A DNA stretch of 64,000 nucleotides from contig NZ_JACONW010000004.1 in the NCBI RefSeq assembly GCF_014357575.1, positions 25,910 to 89,909 of the forward strand, in the 5' to 3' direction. The notes beneath the pieces were generated by a model. It searched no databases. It was not told the DNA's origin and saw nothing but the letters and a program-made list of their open reading frames with translations. This stretch comes from Pseudomonas folii. Its GTDB lineage: Bacteria > Pseudomonadota > Gammaproteobacteria > Pseudomonadales > Pseudomonadaceae. Shown here piece by piece: positions 47,238 through 56,040 of the stretch (positions are counted from its first letter, which is position 1; each line of letters starts with the position of its first letter). A program made the translations under genes and the position numbers.

Positions 47238-48722
47238 TCAGTCTTTGGCCTGGGATAACGGCCGGGCGACATCCTCCAGAGACTTGCGCTCAGCCGCAAC
47301 GCCCCACACCCCCTGCACTCCCGCGGCAATCAGCATCAGTGCTGCGCCAATCAGGTAGCCGATCAGCACGTTGCTGCGGTCCTGGGTCTGAATCAACTCA
47401 CCAAACAGTGTCGGCCCGATGATCCCGCCCAAGCCGGTGCCGAAGGCGTAGAACACTGCAATCGCCAAGGCGCGGATCTCCAGCGGGAAGGTCTCCGCCA
47501 CGGTCAGGTACGCCGAACTGGCCGCCGCCGAGGCGAAGAAGAAAATCACCATCCAGGCCACCGCTTGCTGTGTGACGTCGAGCAAGCCCTGCTGGAACAG
47601 ATAACCGCTGATGGCCAATAACACACCGGACACTGCGTAGGTCAGGCTGATCATCACTCGGCGGCCAATCACGTCGAACAGCCGCCCCAGCAACAGTGGG
47701 CCGCAAAAATTACCCAGTGCCAGCGGCAACACGTACCAGCCGACTTGCTCGGCGGGCACGTTGTAGAAATCGGTGAGCACCAGCGCGTAGGTGAAGAAGA
47801 TCGCGTTGTAGAAAAATGCCTGAGCGGTCAGCAACGTCATACCCACCAGCGCTCGCTGACGGAAGCTGACAAACAGGGTGTGGAAGATTTCCCTGATGGG
47901 CGTGTGATCCCGGGCATGCAGGCGCAAGGGTTTACCCGTTAACGGCGCAAGTTCGTGGCCTTGCGCGCGAAGGCGGTTCTCGATCTGCTCAACAATGCGT
48001 GTCGCCTCCTCGGTTTGCCCATGGATCAACAGCCAGCGCGGGCTTTCCGGCAACCACAGGCGCATGAACAGAATCAGCAGCCCCAATGCCGCGCCAATGC
48101 CGAAACAGAGCCGCCAGCCGAGGTCGCCGCCTACCCACTGCGGATCCAGCAACACGATCGAGCCACCGGCGCCCAACGCCGCACCGAGCCAGAACGTGCC
48201 GTTAATGGTCAAATCGACCCAGCCCCGGTAGCGCGCCGGGGTGAACTCCTGGATGGTCGAGTTGATCGCGGTGTACTCACCGCCAATGCCCATTCCCGTA
48301 AGAAAACGGAACAGCAGGAAGCTGCCCAGACTGAACGAGAAGGCAGTTGCCGCCGTGGCACCGACATACAGCAGCAACGTGATGAAGAACAGCTTGCGTC
48401 GCCCCAGACGGTCCGTCAGCCAGCCGAACAACAACGCGCCCAGCACCGCCCCGGCAATGTACACAGCCCCTGCCAGGCCAATATCGCTATTGGACATCTG
48501 CAGCGCCGGACTGCTTTTTAGTGCACCGGACACCGAACCTGCCAGCGTCACTTCAAGACCGTCGAGTAGCCAGGTGATGCCAAGGGCAAACACCAGGAGG
48601 GTATGAAAACGCCCCCAGGGCAAACGATCCAGCCGTGCCGGGAGATCGGTTTCGAAGATCTGGCCTTGGCGGCTTGCATCAGGACGCGTAAGTGAAGCTG
48701 TGCTGGTCAATAGCCGCTCCAT
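47238..48722 (-). CDS. MFS transporter, metabolite:H+ symporter type
   Basis: The 494-residue protein has about 12 helices, motif A in DRLGRRKLFF, the motif FLTGMGIGGEYTAINSTIQE of the sugar/aromatic-acid symporter group and a long central loop around residue 250. Substrate unknown; related carriers move sugars, aromatic acids or nicotinate. The ATG at 48722 is used because the upstream TTG frame has no better ribosome site, though none is strong. Confidence 0.85.
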   Translation of the reverse strand: MERLLTSTASLTRPDASRQGQIFETDLPARLDRLPWGRFHTLLVFALGITWLLDGLEVTLAGSVSGALKSSPALQMSNSDIGLAGAVYIAGAVLGALLFGWLTDRLGRRKLFFITLLLYVGATAATAFSFSLGSFLLFRFLTGMGIGGEYTAINSTIQEFTPARYRGWVDLTINGTFWLGAALGAGGSIVLLDPQWVGGDLGWRLCFGIGAALGLLILFMRLWLPESPRWLLIHGQTEEATRIVEQIENRLRAQGHELAPLTGKPLRLHARDHTPIREIFHTLFVSFRQRALVGMTLLTAQAFFYNAIFFTYALVLTDFYNVPAEQVGWYVLPLALGNFCGPLLLGRLFDVIGRRVMISLTYAVSGVLLAISGYLFQQGLLDVTQQAVAWMVIFFFASAAASSAYLTVAETFPLEIRALAIAVFYAFGTGLGGIIGPTLFGELIQTQDRSNVLIGYLIGAALMLIAAGVQGVWGVAAERKSLEDVARPLSQAKD

Positions 48723-48763
48723 TTTTAGGAGTACACAGGGCAACTCGCAATCAGCAAGGTCAT

Positions 48764-48836
48764 TGTAGGAGCTGCCGAAGGCTGCGAAGAGGGTGTGTCA
48801 GATATAACGCTTTCGCAGCCTTCGGCAGCTCCTACA
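48764..48836. repeat. REPIN, family B, intact copy
   Basis: TGTAGGAGCTGCCGAAGGCT and its reverse complement face each other across a 30-base spacer, between the MFS and mntH genes. Confidence 0.9.
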
Positions 48837-48855
48837 GGATAAAAGTTCAGCGCTT

Positions 48856-50208
48856 TCAGCTCACCCAAAACCACATCAACGTCAGATTCGCAGCCGAGAT
48901 CAATCCAAACAGGCCCCAGGCCGCAATCTTGACGGTGAGGCTGTTGACGAACGGTCCCATCAATTGCCGGTCGCTGGTGAAGCGGATCAGCGGCCACAGT
49001 GCAAATGGAAGTTGCAGGCTGAGCACAACCTGACTGAGCACCAGCATCTTGCCTACCGCGCCATCGCCCAGCCAGATCACCCCGATCAGCGCCGGGATCA
49101 AGGCCAGACCACGAGTGATCAAGCGACGTTGCCAGCACGGAATCTTCGCCTGGAGAAAGCCTTCAAGCACGACTTGCCCGGCGATGGTGCCGGTGAACGT
49201 CGAACTCTGTCCGGCCGCCAACAAGGCGATACCAAACAAAACGCTGGCTACCGCCCCGCCCACCAAAGGATCCAGCAGGTGGTAAGCATCCTGAATTTCC
49301 ACCACATCGGTGTGCCCACTCTTGTGGAACGCGGCCGCTGCGAGAATCAGGATCGCGGCGTTGATCAACAGCGCGAGGCTCAAGGACGCAATGGTGTCCA
49401 GTCGCGCGAACTTGATCGCGCTGGCTTTGCTGGCGTCATCGTCACCATTGACCCTGGTCTGCACCAATGACGAATGCAGGTAGAGGTTATGAGGCATGAC
49501 CGTTGCGCCGAGAATACCGATGGCCAGGTACAGCGGCTCCTGATTGCTGAGCACATCCCAGCTTGGCTTCAGACCTGCGGCGACGTCCGGCCAGAACGGT
49601 TTGATCAGCACCAGCTCTACCGTGAAGCAGGCACCAATCGTGGCGATCAGGCCCAGTATGATGGCTTCCAGGCGGCGGAAATTGGCACCTTGCAGTGCCA
49701 GCACGATTACTGTGTCGAAAGCGGTAAGGACAACCCCGGTGGTGATCGACACACCTAACAACAGGTGAAACGCCAACGCTGCGCCAAGCACTTCAGCGAG
49801 ATCAGTGGCAAGGATCGACAGCTCCGCCAGCAGCCACTGCCCTTTCGCAACGCCTGGGCTGTAACGCGAGGCGGATAATTGCGCCAGGTCTCGACCAGTG
49901 GCGATGCCCAATCGCGAACACAAATTCTGCAAGACCATGCCGGACAGACTCGCCAGCAGCACCACAAACAACAACGCGTAACCGAATCGCGACCCGGCTT
50001 CAATAGCGGTGGCCCAATTGCCCGGATCCATGTAGCCAATGGAAACCAGCAGGCCAGGGCCGATAAACAACAGCATCTTGCGCGCCAACGAGGCATTGGC
50101 CGGAATGGCAACGCTGTCGGTGACAGCCGATGGGCAAAATGGAGCGGTGGCGGTAGTGGGCAGTTTGAACTTCACAGGAAACCAGACTGGCAGCAGAGCG
50201 GAAGACAA
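48856..50208 (-). CDS. mntH: Nramp-family divalent metal transporter (MntH)
   Basis: The 450-residue protein has 11 or so helices and the Nramp hallmarks: DPGNWATAIEAGSRFGY in helix 1 and MPHNLYLHSS in helix 6, whose Asp, Asn and Met bind the metal. It imports Mn(II) (and Fe(II)) with protons. The first residues are uncertain: the ATG at 50208 gives an N-terminus slightly longer than relatives, and a GTG at 50175 is a good alternative. No MntR gene is adjacent, and I cannot identify an operator. Confidence 0.9.
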   Translation of the reverse strand: MSSALLPVWFPVKFKLPTTATAPFCPSAVTDSVAIPANASLARKMLLFIGPGLLVSIGYMDPGNWATAIEAGSRFGYALLFVVLLASLSGMVLQNLCSRLGIATGRDLAQLSASRYSPGVAKGQWLLAELSILATDLAEVLGAALAFHLLLGVSITTGVVLTAFDTVIVLALQGANFRRLEAIILGLIATIGACFTVELVLIKPFWPDVAAGLKPSWDVLSNQEPLYLAIGILGATVMPHNLYLHSSLVQTRVNGDDDASKASAIKFARLDTIASLSLALLINAAILILAAAAFHKSGHTDVVEIQDAYHLLDPLVGGAVASVLFGIALLAAGQSSTFTGTIAGQVVLEGFLQAKIPCWQRRLITRGLALIPALIGVIWLGDGAVGKMLVLSQVVLSLQLPFALWPLIRFTSDRQLMGPFVNSLTVKIAAWGLFGLISAANLTLMWFWVS

Positions 50209-50671
50209 TATTAAAGATTCGTGACATATCTTGATACAGCCTGCCTGTAAACCTTCCCTGTAAACGTGATCCTGGTTTGCAGAACTGCGCCGAACCTATG
50301 GGAGCCGGGCTTGCCCGCGATAACCTGTAAATCCAATCGCGGGCAGCCCTGCTACTACAAGATTTACTGATGACGTGGGACCGGCTTTAGCCGGGAACAG
50401 GCCAGTACATTCAGTCCATCTTTATCGTCAGAAATACCACCTTCCCGGCCAACACCTGTCCCACAGGTTCTGTGTTACAGCTGGTAGTAGAGTGAAGACC
50501 TCCAGATGCCTATTCAAGCCAAGAACTTTCACAAGTAATTCTTTAAAACCAAAAAACTAAATAAATCAGCAATTTTCCACTGAATAAAATCCGAACCAAG
50601 CCAAAAGCAGCAATCATTACAAATTGTAAACCCGCTACCATACACCATCAAAAAATAATGGATGCCTGTGT
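50209..50671. other. Divergent region between mntH and an MFS gene, with repeats
   Basis: It holds a worn GGGAGCCGGGCTTGCCCGCGA inverted repeat (about 50298-50359) and a family A element with a degraded right arm (50368-50466). The AT-rich last 150 bp should carry the promoter of the MFS gene. No gene is visible. Confidence 0.6.
50368..50466. repeat. Long dispersed inverted repeat, family A, copy 4, decayed
   Basis: The left arm TGATGACGTGGGACCGGCTT is intact; the right arm (CTTCCCGGCCAACACCTGTC) has drifted. Confidence 0.75.
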
Positions 50672-52111
50672 ATGTCCTCCCCTTCTACTGCGAACTCTTC
50701 GCCGACCGATGCAGCCGACGACGGTCCCGATCCGGTCCGTGCCGCTCAGATCTCGGCGCGAATAGATCGTCTGCCGGCCGTCGCCACGGTCTGGAAACTG
50801 GTGGCGCTGCTGTCTATCGGTGGTTTTTTCGAGCTTTACGACTTGTTCCAGACGGCCTACATCAGCCCTGGCCTGCTGCGTGACGGAATCTTCGCCACGG
50901 GCGCCCAAGGTGTTTTCGGCTTTTCAGATCAGGCAGCCTTTGCCTCGGCGACTTTTCTAGGCCTGTTTCTGGGTGCAAGCCTGCTAAGCCCCATCGCGGA
51001 CCGATTTGGCCGTCGGGCGATTTTTACCTTCGCGTTGATCTGGTACACCATCGCCACCATATTGATGGGCATTCAGACCGATGCACTGGGCATTATCTGC
51101 ATGCGGTTTCTGGTGGGGATCGGTCTGGGGATCGAACTGGTCACCATCGACGCTTACCTGTCGGAGCTGGTGCCCAAACGCATGCGCAGTTCGGCGTTTG
51201 CATTTGCCTTCTTTATCCAGTTTCTGTCAGTACCCGCTGTGGCGCTGATGTCATGGTGGCTGGTGCCACAAGCGCCGTTCGGCATCTCCGGCTGGCGCTG
51301 GGTGGTGCTCGCCAGTGCGGTATTTGCGTTGTTTATCTGGTGGCTACGCTCACGTCTGCCGGAATCGCCACGCTGGCTGGCGCAACACGGCCGCTTCGAC
51401 GAAGCCGAACGCATCATGGATGACATCGAAGCACGTTGCGAGCGCGACCATGGCAAGCCACTGGATGTCCCGGAACCGGAAGTGGTTGCCGTCTCGGGCA
51501 AGGGCCGCTTCGCGGACATCTGGCAGCCTCCTTATCGCCGTCGGGCATTGATGCTGATCGTGTTCCATGTGTTTCAGGCCATCGGCTTCTTCGGCTTTGG
51601 CAACTGGTTACCGGCGTTACTGTCCGGTCAGGGCGTCAGCGTGACCCACAGTCTGGGTTACGCGTTTATCATCACCCTTGCCTATCCGCTGGGTCCGCTG
51701 TTGTTCGTCAGGTTCGCCAACCGTTTTGAAAACAAATGGCAAATCGTCGGCTCGGCGTTGGGCTCGATGATTTTCGGCACCCTGTTCGCCTTTCAGACTT
51801 CGGCTGTCGGCCTGGTGTTCTGCGGGGTGATGATCACCTTCTGCAATGCATGGCTGAGCTTCAGCTATCACTCATACCAAGGGGAATTATTCCCCACCAA
51901 CATTCGTGCCCGCGCCGTAGGCTTCTGCTATTCATTCAGCCGTCTGTCGACCGTGTTCAGCAGCTTGGTGATCGGTTTCTTTCTCGATCACTTCGGCACA
52001 CCGGGGGTTCTGGCGTTCATCGTCAGCAGCATGTTGATCGTGATCATTACCATTGGCAGGTTCGGGCCGAAAACCCGCAATCTGGCCTTGGAGAATATTG
52101 CGCATCGATGA
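50672..52111 (+). CDS. MFS transporter
   Basis: The 479-residue protein has a hydrophilic N-terminus of about 45 residues, then about 12 helices. Motif A appears as DRFGRRAIFTF, followed by the conserved RFLVGIGLGIELVTIDAYLS and the ESPRWLAQHGRFDEAERIM loop characteristic of sugar-porter-like carriers. The substrate is unknown. It is divergent from mntH and stands alone. Confidence 0.86.
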   Translation: MSSPSTANSSPTDAADDGPDPVRAAQISARIDRLPAVATVWKLVALLSIGGFFELYDLFQTAYISPGLLRDGIFATGAQGVFGFSDQAAFASATFLGLFLGASLLSPIADRFGRRAIFTFALIWYTIATILMGIQTDALGIICMRFLVGIGLGIELVTIDAYLSELVPKRMRSSAFAFAFFIQFLSVPAVALMSWWLVPQAPFGISGWRWVVLASAVFALFIWWLRSRLPESPRWLAQHGRFDEAERIMDDIEARCERDHGKPLDVPEPEVVAVSGKGRFADIWQPPYRRRALMLIVFHVFQAIGFFGFGNWLPALLSGQGVSVTHSLGYAFIITLAYPLGPLLFVRFANRFENKWQIVGSALGSMIFGTLFAFQTSAVGLVFCGVMITFCNAWLSFSYHSYQGELFPTNIRARAVGFCYSFSRLSTVFSSLVIGFFLDHFGTPGVLAFIVSSMLIVIITIGRFGPKTRNLALENIAHR

Positions 52112-52187
52112 TTCCACAGGCCGCAGGGTGCGCCCATTGCAGGCGCACCAGGCCGGCGTGTCGATCAGATAACACCGGCCAGGGTCT

Positions 52188-52412
52188 TCAACTTTGCAGC
52201 CATTCCACGTTAGTGATACCGAAGTGTTCCGCGTAAGGCTTGGAAACGCGGGGGACTTTTTCTGTTCGATATTTGGGGATACGTGCAATCCCTGCATCAA
52301 CGCTGGCATGATGCCATGCTTCGGAATTATCCATGTGCTCAGCACTGATGTAGAAAGACTTGAACGCGCCGTTTAGCAAATAATCGATTCTGTAATGTTT
52401 GTACTGTGACAT
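52188..52412 (-). CDS. Small conserved Pseudomonas protein (DUF6555-like)
   Basis: The 74-residue basic protein (YKHYRIDYLLNGAFKSFYIS near the start and EWLQS at the end) resembles the small DUF6555 proteins found widely in pseudomonads. An AGGAGG ribosome site lies 10 bases before the ATG. It has no signal or membrane segment and no known role. Confidence 0.72.
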   Translation of the reverse strand: MSQYKHYRIDYLLNGAFKSFYISAEHMDNSEAWHHASVDAGIARIPKYRTEKVPRVSKPYAEHFGITNVEWLQS

Positions 52413-52570
52413 CCAGGCAGCGCCTCCTTGTTGGTTTGCTTAGTGCAATAGAGGACATCCCGTCTTTCCAAAAAATTCACTCTTTTTTCACAAATCGCGA
52501 CCAATAACAGTTCGCCCTGTTCTACACGACTTGATGCCCTCATACGCTTGATTTGGCGTAAAAAAAGTGA

Positions 52571-54127
52571 TTAGCGAATACCCAGACGCTTGGCCAGTCG
52601 GCTCAAGTTGGCACGATCAATCCCCAGTTCCCGCGCTACTTGGGCCCATTTGCCGTCGTGGCGCAACAGTGCGTGTTCAATCAGTTGTTTCTGATAAGCG
52701 TCCACCGCCACTTTCAAATTAGCCCCGGTATCCGGGAGTGAGTGCTTATCTTCTTGTAGTTTTGTGCTCACACTAAGCACCTCGTTTTCCAGGCCTAAAG
52801 CTTGCGCTTCGATGGTGAGAATACGTGGTCGCCCGGCACTGGACGACAGCGACTTCAGCACTGCCCGACTGATCAAGTGTTCCAGTTCGCGCACGTTACC
52901 TGGCCAGTGATAACCCAGCAGCAGCCTCTGCGCCTCGCTGTTGAGACGCAAACTGCGCAGCCCCATACGGGCGCGATTTTCTTCAAGGAAGTAGCCCGCC
53001 AGCAACAGGACATCGCGGCCACGCTCGCGCAATGGCGGAACCAGCAGCGGATAGACGCTTAGCCGATGGTACAGATCAGCACGAAAACGGCCGGCGCGCA
53101 CTTCTTCGGCAAGATCACGATTAGTGGCGGCGATGATCCGCACATCCACATGATGCTCCTGATCGGAACCCACCCGCTGCACCTGGCCGCTTTGCAAGAC
53201 GCGCAGCAACTTGGATTGCACAGACAATGGCAACTCGCCGACTTCATCGAGAAAGATAGTTCCGCCATTCGCCAGTTCAAACTTGCCGCTGCGACCGTTA
53301 ACTGCCCCGGAAAACGCACCTTTGACATGGCCGAACAGTTCGCTCTCAACCAAGGTCTCCGGCAGCGCCGCACAGTTAAGGCTGATGAGCGGTTTATGCG
53401 CGCGAGGCGAGCCAAAGTGTATGGCCTCAGCGACCAACTCCTTGCCAACGCCGGTCTCACCCGTGATCAGCACAGACAACAGGCTATTGCCTACCAGCTG
53501 AATTTCCTGAAGCAGGCGCTTGTGGACCGCGCTCTGACCAATCAACTCACGAGGCCCGCGTCCCCCGGCGGCACGTTTGTACACCTCAGCCAGTTGCCGT
53601 TGATCTTCGAACCCCCTTGCCAACTGGTTGATGCGTTCACTGGCGATCACCGTCGCGGCCGCCAGGCTGGCGAAGGCTTCGAGGTTATCCAGGTCGACCT
53701 GACCGAAACTCGATGACTCCAGAGAGTCGAGGGTGATCAGCCCCCAGGGTTTGCCCTGAAAATAAAGCGGGCACCCCAGGCAATCGTGAACTTCGAGTTG
53801 GCCGCCGTGGCCATCGACCAGTCCGTCGTAGGGGTCAGGCAAGTCACAGTCCATGGAGAAACGCGTCGGTCTGGGGTTTTCCAGCAGGATCTTCAGCCGC
53901 GGATGCTCTTCAACCCGAAAGCGCCGCCCGAGGGTATCAGCGCTCAGGCCTTCAACCGCTAAAGGGATCAGTACATCGGCTTCAAATTTGAGCAAGGCCA
54001 CCGCGTCGCACGGCAAGAGTTCCCGCAATGCACTCAACAACCGTCGATAGCGCTCCTCGTCGGGCAGCTCGCGACTCAGGTCTGCCACCAGCGGCACAAG
54101 GGCACGTAACAGCGGATTGCTCATCAT
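52571..54127 (-). CDS. norR: NorR-type nitric-oxide-responsive sigma54 activator
   Basis: The 518-residue regulator has an N-terminal GAF domain (about 20-165) containing the non-haem-iron segment LPDPYDG (96-102) and Cys116, an AAA+ domain with Walker A GETGVGKE (223-230), the sigma54-contact loop GAFSGA (270-275; GAFTGA in most family members) and Walker B FLDEVGE, and a C-terminal Fis-type helix-turn-helix (RANLSRLAKRLGI). NorR binds NO at the GAF iron and then activates detoxification genes (flavohaemoglobin or flavorubredoxin). The start may be the second Met (54124). A GT-N7-AC palindrome lies 28 bp upstream. Its usual partner hmp is not adjacent. Confidence 0.88.
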   Translation of the reverse strand: MMSNPLLRALVPLVADLSRELPDEERYRRLLSALRELLPCDAVALLKFEADVLIPLAVEGLSADTLGRRFRVEEHPRLKILLENPRPTRFSMDCDLPDPYDGLVDGHGGQLEVHDCLGCPLYFQGKPWGLITLDSLESSSFGQVDLDNLEAFASLAAATVIASERINQLARGFEDQRQLAEVYKRAAGGRGPRELIGQSAVHKRLLQEIQLVGNSLLSVLITGETGVGKELVAEAIHFGSPRAHKPLISLNCAALPETLVESELFGHVKGAFSGAVNGRSGKFELANGGTIFLDEVGELPLSVQSKLLRVLQSGQVQRVGSDQEHHVDVRIIAATNRDLAEEVRAGRFRADLYHRLSVYPLLVPPLRERGRDVLLLAGYFLEENRARMGLRSLRLNSEAQRLLLGYHWPGNVRELEHLISRAVLKSLSSSAGRPRILTIEAQALGLENEVLSVSTKLQEDKHSLPDTGANLKVAVDAYQKQLIEHALLRHDGKWAQVARELGIDRANLSRLAKRLGIR

Positions 54128-54154
54128 GACGGCGTTCCATCGACTGAAAACGCG

Positions 54155-54165
54155 GTCATTATGAC
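54155..54165. promoter_or_regulatory. Candidate NorR-binding site
   Basis: GTCATTATGAC is a perfect 11-base palindrome of the GT-N7-AC form recognised by NorR proteins. It lies 28-38 bp upstream of the norR start, where it would mediate autoregulation. Only one site is seen, whereas activated NorR promoters usually carry three. Confidence 0.55.
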
Positions 54166-54244
54166 TCGTCGGCTTATGGAATAGACAGCGGCACTGCGGC
54201 GCCTCTCAAACAAACCATAAGCCACTGAATGGATGCGATTTCTA

Positions 54245-54316
54245 TGTAGGAGCTGCCGAAGGCTGCGAAGCGATAACCCTGATACACCGCCCATCGCAGC
54301 CTTCGGCAGTTGCTAC
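54245..54316. repeat. REPIN, family B, near-intact copy
   Basis: TGTAGGAGCTGCCGAAGGCT and an opposing arm with a single change (GGCAGTTGCTACA) frame a short spacer. Confidence 0.88.
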
Positions 54317-54576
54317 AGAGATCGCTTGGTTCACGGCGCAATCGCCTACAGATACGGTAAACGCAGTCAGAATTGACACATAAATCCCGGACTGAAGATA
54401 CCTGCTTAGTTGTAATCCTGATGAAACACTTGCCGCGTCTATCAAGCCTTACAAAGACGGGATACTTTCTGACGCCAGCCCACTGACGATATAAAGCAAC
54501 CTGTTTAGTTTTATTGAGGTGGCTAAATCACTCTTCCGTTTCATAGTGCGCTCACCCCCGGCAGGAGTGCACCGAC

Positions 54577-56040
54577 ATGGCCAGAATTCAGGGAAGAGTT
54601 CAACAAACGACTCCCCAAACTTTCCTCCCCTTAGTTGTCGATCTCGACGGCACGTTATTGCAGTCCGACTTGTTGATGGAAACCGCGATGACATTCGTTC
54701 GAAGTCATCCGCTACAAATCTATAAACTGTTTGGATGGTTGTTAAAGGGTAAAGCGGCGCTTAAAGAAGGTTTGGCGCTCAATACGCAGATTGACGTAAC
54801 GGTATTGCCCTACGACCCGCAAGTGATCGAGTTGATCGAAGCCGAACGCGCCGCCGGGCGGATGATCGTATTGGCCACTGCCAGCCACGACAGCCTGGCA
54901 AAACGCATCGCCGAACACTTGCAGTTGTTCGATCTGGTGGTGGCCTCCAATGCCGATCGCAACCTTTCAGCTCACACCAAGCGTGACCTGTTGGTGGGCC
55001 ATTATGGTCAGAACGGATTCGATTACCTTGGCAACTCCATGGACGATCTGCCCATCTGGGATGCCGCCCGCGAGGCCATCGTGGTCAATCCTCTCCGGGG
55101 AGTAGAGAAAAAAGCCAAGGCCCAGGGCAACGTCAAAAACGTCATTCACTCCAATACCTCAAGCCTGCGCGACTGGCGCAAAGCGTTGCGTATGCACCAG
55201 TGGATGAAGAACGCGCTGATCTTCGTCCCCCTGCTCGCGGCGCATCAGTTTGGCAGAGCAGACCTGCTGCTAAACGGCGTCCTGGCCTTTCTGTTCTTCG
55301 GCCTGTGTGCGTCCAGCGTTTACGTCCTGAATGACCTGCTGGACCTGGCTGACGACCGTCACCACCAGAGCAAGCGCAAGCGCCCGTTCGCCAGCGGCAA
55401 GCTGTCGATCAAGTCCGGGCTGGTCATCGTGCCCGTGTTATTGATCTGCGCATTTGTCGGGTCCGCCTTGCTGTTGCCCTGGCAGTTCTCCGCCGTACTC
55501 GCGGCGTATTACGGACTGACCCTGGCCTACTCACTGAGTCTGAAGCGGCAGATGGTGCTGGATGTGATCGTCCTGGCGATGCTTTACACCGCCCGCATCC
55601 TGGCCGGTGCTGCCGCGTTCAGCCTGCCGCTGACGTTCTGGATTCTGGCTTTTTCAATGTTCATGTTTCTCAGCCTGGCATTGGTCAAGCGCTACGCCGA
55701 ACTGCGTGAAGCACGGGCCAAGGACTTGATGGACAAGGCGCGCGGCCGCGGTTACTACCCCGGCGACCTGGACATGATCGCCGCGCTGGGTGCGTCGTCC
55801 GGCCATCTGGCGGTGATGGTGCTCGCCCTCTACATCCACGAAGGCTCGACCGTCGCGATGTACGGCCATCCTCACGTCATCTGGCTGACCTGCCCCTTGC
55901 TGCTGTTCTGGATTACCCGGGTCTGGATGCTCACCCATCGCGGCCTGATGAACGATGACCCGGTGGTGTTCGCGATTCGCGACCGCATGAGCCAGGTGAT
56001 CGGTGCCCTCTTCGTCCTCGTGTTCTGGATCGCCGCATGA
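54577..56040 (+). CDS. HAD-phosphatase/UbiA phosphoribosyl-transferase fusion (DPPR synthase-like)
   Basis: This 487-residue protein is a fusion. Residues 1-190 form a HAD domain with the catalytic VVDLDGT (Asp22, Asp24) and GNSMDDLP near 152-159. Residues 200-487 form a UbiA domain with about nine helices and the Mg-binding NDLLDLADD (Asn252, Asp253, Asp256, Asp260). The UbiA part resembles the mycobacterial 5-phosphoribose:decaprenyl-phosphate transferase (Rv3806c type), which uses PRPP and polyprenyl phosphate. The HAD part could remove the 5-phosphate in the next step. A ribosome site (AGGAG, 9 bases) is clear. It is first of a five-gene operon and overlaps the next gene by 4 bp. Confidence 0.82.
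   Translation: MARIQGRVQQTTPQTFLPLVVDLDGTLLQSDLLMETAMTFVRSHPLQIYKLFGWLLKGKAALKEGLALNTQIDVTVLPYDPQVIELIEAERAAGRMIVLATASHDSLAKRIAEHLQLFDLVVASNADRNLSAHTKRDLLVGHYGQNGFDYLGNSMDDLPIWDAAREAIVVNPLRGVEKKAKAQGNVKNVIHSNTSSLRDWRKALRMHQWMKNALIFVPLLAAHQFGRADLLLNGVLAFLFFGLCASSVYVLNDLLDLADDRHHQSKRKRPFASGKLSIKSGLVIVPVLLICAFVGSALLLPWQFSAVLAAYYGLTLAYSLSLKRQMVLDVIVLAMLYTARILAGAAAFSLPLTFWILAFSMFMFLSLALVKRYAELREARAKDLMDKARGRGYYPGDLDMIAALGASSGHLAVMVLALYIHEGSTVAMYGHPHVIWLTCPLLLFWITRVWMLTHRGLMNDDPVVFAIRDRMSQVIGALFVLVFWIAA

Larger units (their letters stand above)
54128..54576. other. Control region between norR and the arabinofuranose-type operon
   Basis: It contains the NorR-like palindrome (54155-54165), a family B REPIN (54245-54316) and about 260 bp of moderately AT-rich sequence that should hold the promoter of the downstream operon. 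No gene is visible. Confidence 0.65.
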
